Translations under genes and position numbers: made by a program
Shown here: piece after piece, positions 45,673-56,563 of the stretch
Position numbering within the stretch: position 1 is the stretch's first letter
How the letters are laid out: every line of letters begins with the position of its first letter
Notes under the pieces: model-generated
The model's input: the letters and a program-made list of their open reading frames with translations, nothing else
Database searches by the model: none
Told to the model about the DNA's origin: nothing
Source of the DNA: Lotus japonicus
Taxonomy: Eukaryota; Streptophyta; Magnoliopsida; Fabales; Fabaceae
Direction of reading: 5' to 3'
Assembly: GCF_012489685.1 (NCBI RefSeq)
Contig: NC_080043.1
Coordinates: 58,054,289 to 58,118,288 of the forward strand
DNA: 64,000 nucleotides

Positions 45673-46370
45673 CTAAGGCTTCAAATTCAACAGTGATATT
45701 CCAGCGGGGATTTTTGGTCCAGTAAAAGGGGGAAAATGGCAGTTTTTAGAATCTCGAAAAAGATTACTTATCTCAGGCGATTCTACACTTTTAAAAAAAT
45801 TTCTTTGCCAAAATTTGTAATGGCTTTTCAAAGGGGTAAATAAACTCATTCTCTTGCGGGCGAGAAGATGAATCCATTTGATAGAGGTGGGCTTTGTGGT
45901 AACAGTTTTGTAAAAGAAAAAGAATAAAGGGTATGTGGGCGTGACACTCAGGTGCTCACACAGAATTTCAAAGCATCGAATGAAACCCCATGCGTTGGGA
46001 AGAAGTTGACAAGGCGCCACGTTCAAGAAAGTGAGAACGTGACAAATGAAGGGAGAAAAAGGAAGTTTTATGTTCATATCAGTGAAAAAGTAACCATACA
46101 CATAAAGAAATCAGGCGACTCATCTTACGTCTCTTTTCGGAGAGTGACAAAGTCATCATTGCCACAAGGTAGGACGTTCAAAAGCAAATCATCATTGCAG
46201 TCGGTGGCGGGGTTCACCTTCGTGAAACCCTGGGCGTTTAAACGGTGGGAATTTATACTCCCAACACTACTCCAAACGAAGCGGTACAAGTATTTGTCTT
46301 CAACCAAATGCTCATTGGAACGCCACTCTGGCGAGGTTAAGTGCTCGTTGAAGGAAAGAACATAATCAAT
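45673..46370 (-). pseudogene. Antisense-ORF remnant of a Tat element
   Basis: On the minus strand FSPFICHVLTFLNVAPCQLLPNAWGFIRCFEIL (46040-45900) aligns with LPFSPFVQTVLRDINAAPCQLHPNAWAFIRCFEIL of the gene at 22.4 kb. Spacing and later residues also correspond (FPPFTGPK with the other copy's FPLYWTEK). The frame is open for 142 codons, with an upstream piece in another frame (46125-46307). The coiled-coil half is missing. Confidence 0.8.
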
Positions 46371-46426
46371 AGAGCCGGCGGGACTTGCCTCATCTTGAAC
46401 GGTGGGGGGATCCGGAATGACAACAA

Positions 46427-47644
46427 TGTAAGATCAAGTTTTGATCTAGTAGTACAACTCTATGTTTTGATGATTACAAGTTAACCTTTTAGTATGAACA
46501 ATTATGATACTCTAACGTGTTTTCTGAGTGTGCTCTTAACAGGCTCTGACCTTGACACAATCTCACACAAATCAGAAGCACTGTGCTTAAAGAGTGACCC
46601 TAGCAACGCTTTCGCAATCTCTATGTTCAGTCTGAACAGTAGAAAAGTTTCAGAAGATCTGAAGTTAATCAAGCTCTGATAAGGACTCAGCTCACTTGAA
46701 GTTCTGATGATCCAGATGTTTTGACAACCCAGACACTCTGAAGGCTCAGAAGTTCTGATGGTGTAGAAGACTCTGAAGATCCAGAAGCTGAAGAATGAAG
46801 ACTCTGAAGTCCAGAAGCAACTGGCTCTGAAGACCAAGTGCTGATCCTCTGAGTTGAGAATCAGAAGGTACAACGGTCAGAAGATCCATGCTTCTCTCTG
46901 ACTCTGATCAACAAGCTTCACAAGTTCCAACACGAAGCGCTCCTCTGATCAGTAGTCAAACGAGGTTAAAGGTCAAGTCACTATCCAAAGTACAAAAGCA
47001 ATTGTACTATCCTGACGACCTAACCTAACATTCTCAGCCACAGCAGAAGCTAGAAATTCCATAACTGCCCTCCAACGGTAGCATCTTCATGCAACGTTCA
47101 AACCCTAATCCTTGGAGTATAAATAGAGGTTGAAGACTGAAGGATGCGTTTTTTTAGAAGAAACTCATACGCGCAAGCTATATTCAAATCTTCTAAGCAT
47201 TCTTTATTCATTGAATTCATTGTGTTTACTACAAGATTTTTAGAAGCAATCTCTTTGTAAACAAGATTTCTTAAACAATTGTTTAGTTTACCTTTAGGAG
47301 ATCAAGGTTGATCGGATCCTAGAGAAGACTAAGAGAGTGAATCTTAGTGTGAGCTAAGTCAGTGTATTGTTAGTCACTTGTAGGTTTCAAGTGCAGTTGT
47401 AACGATTATCTGTTTAGTGGATTGCCTTCATTCTAAGAAGGAAGAAATCACCTTAACGGGTGGACTGAATTAGCTTGAGTGATTCATCAAGTGAACCAGG
47501 ATAAAATCCTTGTGTGCTTTTCTAATCTCTTATCTTAAGCACCTTACTTGTGTCTCGAAAGATTTGCTAAAATCTTAAGGGGAAGTTTTATTCTGAAAAC
47601 GTTATTCAAACCCCCCTCCCCTTCTACCGTTTTTCATACCTTCA
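46427..47644 (+). mobile_element. SIRE-like solo LTR
   Basis: TG at 46427 and CA at 47643-47644, flanked by the perfect TSD aacaa (46422-46426, 47645-47649). 1218 bp. The start tgtaagatcaagttttgatc and the run of gaagactctgaag-type phrases resemble the long LTRs of SIRE/Maximus copia elements of legumes as I remember them. A TATA box (gagtataaatag, 47116-47127) is present. No internal region or second LTR, so it is a recombination product. Confidence 0.85.
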
Positions 47645-48010
47645 AACAATAGACGGTGAGGAAACTTCCTCGTCCGTTGATGGGGAAGACAATTCAAAAG
47701 TGGAAACACTATTACTCTTTAAAGACATTCTGGGAAATTTCATTCAAAATGTGCAAAGTGATGGATGAAGATGAACAGACAGTGAATGAAGAAGAAAAAA
47801 ATACTACATCAACAATGAAAAGAAGAATAGGGCAAGGGACTAACAGGAAGAAGGGTCGGACGGATAGGTGGCAAGGACGTGGGCTAGGGAGAAGCACCGC
47901 GCAATGACGACGGCCGGAGCAAAGTTAACCGGAGAGTTAAGAAATTTGAAGAAATCGCAAAACCCTGGAACTTGGAAGCGGAGGAAGTTTGAAGAAGAAA
48001 GGTGGAAGGA

Positions 48011-48021
48011 GGTTTTATAGG
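48011..48021 (-). promoter_or_regulatory. TATA box of the second antisense gene
   Basis: On the minus strand CCTATAAAACC lies in the leader upstream of the antisense remnant, with TTTGCACTTG just before it. The first copy has TTTGCCTATAAAAACCC at the matching place. Confidence 0.55.
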
Positions 48022-48344
48022 CAAGTGCAAAGGAGAGATAATGAGTGGAAAAAGAGTGCGAACCGTCAAGGACGAAAGAGAAAGAGAGAGTTTGAAAACT
48101 GAAACGACACCCCTCAATCCTGGGTTTACACCAAACGAGGCATCCCCTCAAATCGCGCGTACGTGACAACTGTATTTATTAGTAATGATGGAAAATTTTT
48201 GGGAAAGCGTGAAGCGTGTATCAATAAGAAAGAAGATTGATTGACATTTGATTGACAAACCGTCGTTTGACTTCTAAAGGCAGAAGATGAAAAGGCAGCT
48301 AAAGGGAAGGAGCAATTGGCGCACGCCGTACTTGTCGCGGGCCA

Positions 48345-48500
48345 AAGAAACTTGAAGACATTGTAAGACACTTCAACTCATTGGCATCGAGTTTCGCGTC
48401 TTGTGTGCTGGCGAGCGCCACTCACATCCTACATTGAAGAACTTCAAGACATTATAAGACACTTCAACTCATTGGCATCGAGTTTCGTGTCTTGTGGGCT
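48345..48500 (+). repeat. Two-copy 90-bp tandem repeat
   Basis: aacttgaagacattgtaag and the following 40 bases (48348-48406) recur at 48438-48497 with few changes (aacttcaagacattataag). The copies lie just before the presumed LTR. Confidence 0.8.
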
Positions 48501-48735
48501 TGTTGACTGGGCGGGCCTGCCTCAACCTATTGCCCGCCCAGGGCACTCAAATAACATGGCGGGGTTAATCTTGCTTGGATACCTGGCGACCATCAGGGCA
48601 ACGTAGAGATACTCGCCTGATACTTGGTCCCAGACCAGCTGCCAGATTCTTTCCCCTTTTTTCTTATTTACATAGATATTTGGGCCTCGTTTGAGAGGCC
48701 CAAGCGTAAGAATATTCTAGATAAGGACTACACCC

Positions 48736-48746
48736 ACTATAAAAGG
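48736..48746 (+). promoter_or_regulatory. TATA box in the presumed Tat LTR
   Basis: CTATAAAAGGG, a strong plant TATA box, about 240 bp into the presumed LTR and oriented with the element. Confidence 0.6.
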
Positions 48747-49010
48747 GGGTCTTCACCTTGTACTAGGCACCTTTTTGATCATTAATGAGAATATTTCCTT
48801 ATTTTACATCATCTTACTATTTATGCTCTGCTAGGGTTTACTAAGAATATTCTCTTATACTCTAAGTAAGCTTTAGTACGGAACAACTTCTTTCCTTTAT
48901 ACTTCTGAATCTTCTGTGAGTGAAAGATAACCGTTGCAACTCGTTGGAGCATGTACTTCAGAGAGTTTCTGGCTATTGGATCAAACGGTACAAAAATGTA
49001 CTTGCGTCAG

Positions 49011-50310
49011 AGCGTGATACTGTTTGATGGAGGCCTTATGTCGTAAAGATGTAATCTGTCATGTAGCAGGTAGCATAGGTCAAAATTTATATCCATTAGT
49101 GTAGAGATATGGAAATCTGATGGTGTCACCATGATACCCTTTTTCTTCATCATAGAATTTGCAGCAGAGATTGGGATTTCATTTTAAAACTTTGCACAAA
49201 GCTTTATTGGTTAATGTCCTTTGTAGAGTGTTACGTGATAGCATAACATTTGACTTTATCCTCAAGAATGTCAGAGATATTTCCATTAGAATATGATGTT
49301 ATTTTCTCTAAACATTGCTTTCCTTTGGTCAGTCTTGAGATAGATGATGTAGCACGTTGAGTGCAGTGTTCTCAGACGATCTAATAGCATGGACTCTTCT
49401 TGCAAAGTTTGTCCTTGACACTTTGGTTCTTCTTCAGTAGATGACCCTTGAAGTTTAAGCTTTTCTTTTGTTGTCCATCTTGTCTTGACGCTTTGATCAA
49501 TCCTTTCTCTGTTGATGCTCATATGATGTGGCATGTTTGACTTTCTTTTACTGTGTCGTCTGTCCTTTGATGCACTTGATTGGGTTGACTTATTGCATAG
49601 TCTTGTATACTTTAGCCAGTCTTCTTCTTCGTAGATGTCATCTTCTTGTCATCTTCTTGTGTTGCTTCTTTAGACGATAAGGTCTGAGGGGTACAAGAGT
49701 AAATTTCTGAAATGCAATTCATATGATATATTCAACTAGTTTACTTATACTCTTGAAAATTGTTACCATTCAAAATATGATAGACGATGTGTTCAGCGTT
49801 TGAACTTAACAACTTGTTATTTATTTTATTGAGAGCCATCAAATTTAATTGAGATCAATGGTAAATAATTAGTGTAAACGTTTTAGACTCACGCTGGTGA
49901 AAACAGAGCCATTCTCTTTTAATTTATGTATCAAATTTTTATTTCGGCCTCCGTGAAATTCTTCTCCAAGTTCCGCCACTATAGACAGCTACCACCTATT
50001 TGTGGTTTGGCTCCAGCTTTTACGCTACCACAATATCTTTGATAGATTGCCTATCATCTTGGATAGATTACCTGACAAGCGGGTTACCCCTAATGTATTA
50101 GTTTGTCTTCTCCTGATTTATGTCAGCCTTGGACTAGTGCCCTTGAGCTTATTTTGTAATTACTTTTGGGCCTGGCCCAACATTAATGAAATTATGCACC
50201 TTTGACCAAACAAAAAAACAATGCAATCATTTATATTTTAAACAATGAACTGAAAAATACTAAATTCTCTCATTTTTATAGGATACTGGAGCGACATCCA
50301 TCAATATATC
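49011..50310. other. Spacer, no recognised gene
   Basis: A minus-strand frame at 49286-49534 (82 codons, Lys/Glu/Gln-rich) has no motif I can name. The stretch 49990-50215 ends in atttgaccaaacaaaaaaaca and may be the 3' end of a LINE. Nothing else is supported. Confidence 0.4.
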
Positions 50311-51116
50311 TTTTTTTTTATAAGTCAAAGATGTATTAAATGGAGTACAAGGAGTACTCCAACCCATAATACAAGAGATCAAAAGATAAAGAATATAAAT
50401 AAAAATAAGTTTACAAGGAGTGCAGGTAATCAAACAACCTTAGCAAATTTGCAAATAATAGTCTAACAGTACCAAAACCATCATGCTGGTATGTACCCAT
50501 ACTTGATGAACCTTCCAAGATAGTTCCCAAACATATCCCAATAGGTGAGTACCAATCTGCTCCAAATCTACAGCGAAGAAATACAAACATAGGGGTTTTG
50601 CTTCCACTCAAACCAAGAGTAGGAAAAGCCCTTTACCTGTGCAGGAATCCATTGCCATGACTTCACTTGAATCAATTCTATAATGTGAGCCATATCCAGA
50701 TCAGCAATATTAATGTTATTAAAGACAGTCCTATTGCGCAACGTCCAAATTACCCATATTGTTGCCATCCAAATAGCAATCTCCCCTGATTTTTGAGTTT
50801 TGCTTAGCCCTGAAGATGCAAATTGCAGCAAATGTTCTCTTGGAGAAGGTAGTTGTGCAATACTGATACCCAGCCACATAAAACATTCATACCATATCTT
50901 AATAGACATCGGGCATGAGAATAGCAGGTGTGAAGCAGATTCCTTTAGCTGCACACACAACGGGCAAAGAGATTCCTCAAAGCCATTGATAACATGTCGT
51001 TTATGAATTGCTTGGCTTATGCTACTGTGTCTGTATTGGTGAATGGTAGCCCATGTGAGGAGTTCGTAATTATTGAGATCAAATTCTATTACCGATGAAT
51101 GATATATCGACCTCAA
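50311..51116 (-). pseudogene. LINE ORF2 3' end, zinc-binding region
   Basis: From 51116 the minus strand is open for 182 codons: YELLTWATIHQYRHSSISQ, a zinc-binding CPLCVQLKESASHLLFSC, then IWMATIWVIWTLRNRTVFNN. This is the RT-associated zinc-binding domain near the end of plant LINE ORF2. The 3' tail runs to the T-run at 50311-50319, the poly(A) on this strand. No RNase H domain follows, unlike the LINEs at 34-41 kb, so it is a different subfamily. Confidence 0.8.
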
Positions 51117-51269
51117 TAATTTAGTTTTGTAAATTTTTTCTCCAATAAATTTGAACTGGGTCCGTGCTAATAAAAAATTAATTGACTTGCTTTAGGATAT
51201 CGAGTTCATTTATAAAATTTAAATAGACTTTTTTTTAATCTTTTATTGGCATATATTCTGATTTTCATG

Positions 51270-51437
51270 TATAACATTTTGATATTTAGGGCGAGAGTTC
51301 TCGGAGCCTCGAGAGTTAAGACTACGGCGAGGAGTGCCCTTTTGATGGGTAAATGCTTAGATTTGGTGTACGATTGTTTTGATGATGTTGCTTTGAATCA
51401 GATTGCGGCTCAAATTTATGCACGTAGTTCTTCGTAG
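51270..51437 (+). pseudogene. LINE ORF1 C-terminal fragment
   Basis: Reads RSALLMGKCLDLVYDCFDDVALNQIAAQIYARSSS to a stop. It is similar in order to the C-terminus of the intact ORF1 at 58873-61071 (GRSAWRMGVYLGMVCDCSD, then ETAIQGFIDQIGARR). Only the last part survives. Confidence 0.55.
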
Positions 51438-51785
51438 GCTGGACTTTTTTGCGAGGTGAGGTAATTTATTGGGTTGTTCGCAGGTTCTAGCGTTTTGTTT
51501 GGATCTTGGGGTTTTTTGTTTTGAGGCTTTGTTTTTTCGAGTTGGTGTTGCGATCTTAGGGTGTTTTGTATATGTTTTGGTTGGGATGTTGTATATTCTT
51601 TTTGGCGGCTCTCTTGTTTGTCAGAAGGTTTGCGAACTCTCCAGTTTTAGAGGAGGATGGGGTTACTATCTCCTCTTTCTTGAAGAGGTTATCTCTTAAT
51701 TTTCTATCAATATTAATAGATATTTTTCTTTTGAAAAAAACCATTTCGAAATTTAGAGTTTCTTATGTTTTAACTAACGTTAAAG

Positions 51786-51842
51786 AAAACTAACGTTATT
51801 TTTATTTTCATATGAAGCAAAAAAAAACTAACGTTATTTTTA
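51786..51842 (+). mobile_element. Tail-only retroinsertion with 19-bp TSD
   Basis: A 19-bp direct repeat (aaaactaacgttattttta) at 51786-51804 and 51824-51842 flanks a 19-base insert, ttttcatatgaagc plus an A-run. It is the longest TSD of this class in the window. Confidence 0.7.
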
Positions 51843-51849
51843 ATAAATT

Positions 51850-52460
51850 AGGGTGGCGAAATGAACTTGACCCGTTGGCCTAACCCGCCAAACAGACTGG
51901 GTTGAGACTTTCAATTCAAATGTTAAGATAAGGCAGTCCATCGTTACATTTTAGCGGATTAATGGCGGGTTGGCCCTCCCCGCTTCTCCAACCCATATTG
52001 ATGTTCCTAATAGTGATGAATATTTGAAAGATGATGAGAGTGGGGATGATGTTAAAGCGGATGCATCTTATTCCAAGAGAGCATCTTATGTTTCGAACTA
52101 AAGACTATGCTAGAACTTAGAAGTTTTGAACTAAGATTATATTATTGTGAGATTGTTGGACTTTGATTTGTGTTTTTGTTGTTTTAAAAGACATTTATGA
52201 GTTGTGATGATTGTTAATTTTTGCAACTTGTAAGTTGTTTATGAATTCGTAGCTTTTGGTCTATTGCACAAGGAAAATGGAGCAACATTTTTTAGTTTTT
52301 ACTAATTCCACAACTTTTTTTTCCATTGTATACTTAAAGTGGGTTAGCCCGCCAACCCGCTGAAATGTGGGTTGTGTAGAGACTTTCAAAAACCCGCATT
52401 TTGGCGGGTTGATGGCGGAACGAGCTCGGTCCGCTCCGCCAACCCATATTGCCGAATAAT
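51850..52460. mobile_element. hAT-like non-autonomous element, ends eroded
   Basis: The left end (tagggtggcgaaatg, then gacccgttggcctaacccgcc) and right end (ggcggaacgagctcggtccgc, then ccaacccatattgcc) are imperfect inverted relatives with many gcgggtt phrases. A short frame inside (IDVPNSDEYLKDDESGDD to a stop near 52101) resembles the acidic end of a hAT transposase, so it may be a deletion derivative. No clear TSD. Confidence 0.55.
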
Positions 52461-52804
52461 AGTTACTAGTGTTTTTACCCGCGCGTTGCACGGCAAATAT
52501 GTCTATTGTATTTGATACATTAATTAATACTTTGATTATTAAAAATATATTAAACAACGAATGAAATAGAAAAGTCAGAATTGATGAGCAAAGTGGAGAT
52601 AAAGACTTCTCTTCTAAACCCGATTGAGACCAAGAGGAACTCGTTTCACATTCTTCATAAATATGAAGACGATAACACAAATCATAGATATAAGGAATTA
52701 TCAACATATTAATCTTAAAAAAAAATTAATGTGATAGTAGCACAAATCAGGATTGTGTAAGATATATCATAAAGTATAACATTATTGTGTTTATTCCAAC
52801 TAAG

Positions 52805-53160
52805 TAGGGATGACAATGGGTACTATAGTTCCATCTCCATACCCGCTTTTTTAAAAATTACATGTACTCGTCTCCATACTCACGTGGGTAGCAACTCGAA
52901 GCTCCCCACCTTTAGACAATTCAATGTCATTACAGGAAGATATCCATCTTTGCCAAAATCTAAATCTATTGATGGCAATGGGTCTCAAAATCATAGGGTA
53001 CCCGCAAAAAATACCCACTATGGGTATGGTAAAAAACAGCTAAATGGGTATGAGGTTGAGTATAGATAATTACCCGCAAAAAATAGTGGGTATGAGTGCG
53101 GATATGGGCACTATAGTACCCAACCGGCCCATATCCGCACACATATGTTATCATTATTAT
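52805..53160. mobile_element. Two partial copies of the 369-1385 hAT family
   Basis: 52805-52925 matches the right end of that element in reverse (tagggatgacaatggg, then catacccgc). 52974-53160 matches its left end in the same orientation (tggcaatgggtctc, then tacccgcaaaaaatacccac and gcactatagtaccc). Middle parts are missing. Confidence 0.75.
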
Positions 53161-53457
53161 TATTATTATTATAATTATTATTTGGGAATATATTAAAAAA
53201 TTAACTTAAGCTATAGCTTTCAAACTCACTCTTTTTAAAAAAAAGTTTGGGATATATTAATTAATACTCTAAAAATAAATATAAATAAATTAAGATAAAA
53301 TCAAAAAATAAACCACCTAAATCCTAATCAAATCTAAAATTTAAAAATGTATTTTTTTTACTCTAAAAATAAATCAAAAATAAATTAAGATAAAATCAAG
53401 AAATATACAATATAAATCCTAATAAAATCTAAAATTTTAAAAGAGAAAAAGTTTGAT

Positions 53458-53610
53458 GCACCGACGGTGTAAAGTTTTTTTACACCGTCAACCAATCAGA
53501 TTTCAAGGATGTGCCACGTCAATTAATGAAATTAAATAAAATGAGAGATTTTCTTACATCCTTGAAATCTGATTGGTTGACGGTGTAAAAAAACTTTACA
53601 CCGTCGGTGC
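53458..53610. mobile_element. MITE with perfect long arms
   Basis: 153 bp. The arms GCACCGACGGTGTAAAG... and their exact inverse cover about 55 bp each and hold inner palindromes (gacggtgtaaa / tttacaccgtc), leaving a short AT-rich loop. Perfect arms suggest a recent copy. Diverged relatives are at 32165, 41824 and 58480. A TSD is not clear. Confidence 0.85.
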
Positions 53611-54894
53611 CTAGAAATTAAACTCATTTTAAAATGTATTTTTTTATGAGAATTAATCTGAGAATGACACGTGTTATTTTTTTTTCCAATTAATGAATAT
53701 TTTGCACCCTAGAAGATTTTCTTTTCCTCTATCCTTTTGCTTTTGATTAAGAAGAGAAAAGCAGGAATCCTTGAAGCATATGACATCTTACAATTAGTTG
53801 AAAAACAAAATCAATTCATGAAGAAGATTGAAACAGAAACCCAAAATGAAGTCTTGAAGAATAAAATACCCTCCTTCACCAATTTGAAATGACTGTGGTG
53901 AAAGAATTGTATTTAATGTATTTGTGAATCTTGGGGTGGAACCCTTTTGAAACAAAAAATCAAAGGCACATTTCAGTCAAGAGAAACAAAAAAATGGTGT
54001 ATTGCCCCATATGTGCGCACCCCAACAAATTATCTATATATGTGAGAAAAAAACAAAATAATTCTCCCACCCAAAATAATTGTGATTACTTCACCAATAA
54101 ACTTATACTAACAATCAATTTAAATTGAACTTAAGGAAATATATAGGGCAAAGTAAGATAAGTCACCCAATTGGCATACTAAAACATGAGTATATGCAAA
54201 ACTAATGAGTTTGAGGAAAACATGAACCAACCTTAAGAATGGGCTAAACATACTCATGAAAGATTAAATGTGAGCTCTTCATATGCTTTCATCAATTTGA
54301 CTGACATGCGCATCATTAAAAAAAAATATAGTTAGTTGTGCATCATTCACATACAGTGCAAATAGTATGCTTATACACTCAAACATGAAGAATAAAAACG
54401 GGCAAAATTTGAGAAATGAATATAAATTCAGGCTATCCTAAGTTTCGTAAATTTCTATAAATTATACCAAAATCTGGTTTAGAATTGTTTCATCACACGC
54501 ATGGACTTCTACAAACTATACTAAAATCTGGTTTAAAAAAATACAAAAGCGGAAGAAGAACAATAGAAAAAACATTACATCAGAATCAAAACATTACGTC
54601 TTCAACAATGATTCGTCAAAGGGTCTATGCAAAAATTTGTAAACTTTTGGAATAAAACACACAAAATATGTGAAATTTAAGAATCCAGGATTGAATTACG
54701 AACAAAGGATAAACTGAAATGGCACAAACCATCAATCACAACATGATAAACTCTTCTTCACGTAACATCATCTAACGGCATACCTCTATCCTGATCTCGA
54801 CATGTGGCAAAGGTAGAAATAGCAGCTATCAAATCTCTGCGTGTCCATGGTAGCTTTGTGGACCCTCAGCACCAAATCAACTCCATTTTCTTAG
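53611..54894. other. AT-rich Helitron body, no gene
   Basis: Nothing coding. The phrase tatgagaattaatctgagaatgacacgtg near 53645 is close to one near 55968 (tatgagaattaatctggtgctgacacgtc), so element-end-like sequence occurs twice within this body. Confidence 0.5.
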
Positions 54895-55795
54895 AATTAG
54901 CATTAAATAAATAATAAGATAAATTAAGATAAAATCAAGAAATAAACAACCTAAATCCTAATCAAATCTAAGCTTTAAAAAGGTACTAAATAAAAATAAA
55001 GATAGATAAAAACTACCAAAATCTAGCAAATCACAATAAAAAAACTCATAAAATCCTGAATTAAATAAAAATATGAAAATTCAATAAAAATACCATAAAA
55101 ATTCATTTATACTCTAAAAGTAACTCAAAAATAAAATGAAATATTTCATGAAATTAAAATTAAAAATAAACAATAAATAAGGATAGATAAAAGCTATCAA
55201 AATTTAGCAAATCACAATAAAAACTCATAAAATCCTGCATTAATTAAAAATCCGAAAATTCAATAAAAATTAATTATTATACTCTATAAATAAATGTAAA
55301 ATAAAATAAAATATTTCCTGGAAGTAAAATTAAATAAATAATAAGATAAAATTAAGAAATAAACAACCTAAATCTTAATCAAATCTAAAATTTAAAAAGG
55401 TACTAAATAAAGATAGATAAAAACTACCAAGTCTAGCAAATCACAATAAAAACTCATAAAATCCTAAATTAATTAAAAATCCAAAAATTTAAGAAAAATT
55501 AATTAATATACTCTAAAAGTAAATCTACAATAAAATAAAGTATTTCCTGGATTTAAAATAAAATAAATAATAAGATAAATTAAAATAAAATTAAGAAATA
55601 AACAACCTAAATCCCAATCAAATCTAATAATTAAAAAGGTATTAAATAAAGATACATAAAAACTAACAAAATCTAGAAAATCACAATAAAAACTCATAAA
55701 ATCCCGAATTAATAAAAAATTCGAAAATTCAATAAAAATTAATTAATATATTCTAAAAATAAATTTAAAATAAATCAAAAGACCAAATCTTATCT
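54895..55795. repeat. About four tandem copies of a 190-240 bp AT-rich unit
   Basis: A unit with aataagataaattaag, aacaacctaaatcctaatc, aggtactaaataaa, agcaaatcacaataaaaac and aactcataaaatcc recurs from about 54897, 55135 (shortened), 55325 and 55555. An older partial copy lies at about 53265-53340. Units differ by substitutions and small indels. It lies in the presumed Helitron body. Confidence 0.8.
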
Positions 55796-56158
55796 TTTAA
55801 AATAATATCAATCAATTATTTTAGAATATATAAAATTAAAACATATATCAATTGAAAATTATAACTTCTAAAATAATATCAATTAATTAGGCTAGAATAT
55901 ATAAAATTAAAACATATATCAATTGAAAATTATATCCTCTAACAAATTGACACGTGGAATAATTTTTATGAGAATTAATCTGGTGCTGACACGTCACTAA
56001 GAATTAATCTGGTGCTGACACGTCACTATGGAAGTTCTTCTTTTCTAATATATATTGATATTGATATTGATATTGATATTGATATTGATAACTTTACATA
56101 AGTTATTAATATTTTTATCTAAAATATGATGATAAAATTGGATGAAATATATAACTTC

Positions 56159-56287
56159 TTTTTTATTTTTTTTATAGGCAAGTGTTAGTTGTTGGAAATG
56201 TTAGTAAATTAATCCCTCCTCCGGTTTCAAACTCATGACCCTTCATCTCACCCAACGCTTATGTCCTAGCTCTTACCACTTGAGCAT
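56159..56287 (-). mobile_element. tRNA-derived SINE remnant
   Basis: On the minus strand TGCTCAAGTGGTAAGAGCTAGG (A-box side), then GGGTCATGAGTTTGAAACC (B-box side), ending in an A-run at about 56159-56175. Same family as the SINE at 14745. TSD not resolved. Confidence 0.7.
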
Positions 56288-56563
56288 CTTTTTTAAGTCA
56301 TCTCCACTTTGTCTGCTTATCAAAAAAAAATCTTCACTTTGTCTTTTTACTTCTTTTTGATACATTGAAAAAAATAAATCGCATCCTTCAAGAATTGATC
56401 CCTAAACGACACCGACACAACCCATATGTCTTATTGTTCTTAGCACTTGAGCAATCATTTGGAGACGATGAAATATATAGCTAAAGACACTTGCTAGGTA
56501 AAAGGACAAAGTGGAGATTTTTTTTTGATAAGCAAACAAAGTGGAGATGACTTAAAAAAATAA
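56287..56563. repeat. Inverted repeat of about 62 bp flanking a SINE remnant
   Basis: 56287-56347 (ttttttaagtcatctccac... gtcttttta) and 56499-56563 (taaaaggacaaagtgg... gacttaaaaaaa) are inverse copies. Each arm carries the same tail-only insertion (tgcttatc plus A-run at 56314-56330, its inverse at 56519-56535), so the insertion came before the inverted duplication. Confidence 0.75.
56348..56480 (-). mobile_element. tRNA-derived SINE remnant in the hairpin loop
   Basis: On the minus strand TTGCTCAAGTGCTAAGAACAATA (A-box side), then GGGATCAATTC (B-box side), then gatgcgatttattttt. It is more diverged than the other SINEs. Confidence 0.6.

Larger units (their letters stand above)
45640..49010 (+). 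mobile_element. 3' part of a second Tat-lineage element
   Basis: An antisense-gene remnant (minus strand), its TATA box, a short tandem repeat and then an LTR-like stretch with a plus-strand TATA box. This is the order expected for the 3' end of a Tat element in plus orientation, as in the complete copy at 21-32 kb. Gag-pol is absent. The LTR start may be the TGTTGACTGGGCGGG near 48497; the end is not fixed. A SIRE-like solo LTR interrupts it. Confidence 0.6.
52466..56090 (-). mobile_element. Helitron 3' end, body extent inferred
   Basis: On the minus strand CCGTGCAACGCGCGG hairpin, then GTAAAAACACTAG followed by T at 52466. This end is well supported. The 5' end is uncertain: the minus strand reads TCAATATC repeats then ATATATTAGAAAAGAAG near 56052-56090, which would fit a TC start. 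The body is AT-rich with MITE, hAT fragments and tandem repeats, and no helicase. Confidence 0.6.

Noticed and set aside
47712..48169. Minus-strand Ser/Phe-rich frames upstream of the antisense remnant
   Set aside because: Pyrimidine-rich leader of the antisense transcript; no conserved domain.
51469..51793. Hydrophobic plus-strand frames (VGVAILGCFVYVLVG) resembling membrane segments
   Set aside because: T-rich sequence read in frame gives Phe, Leu and Val; the frames overlap each other and adjoin a LINE fragment, so they are probably its tail.
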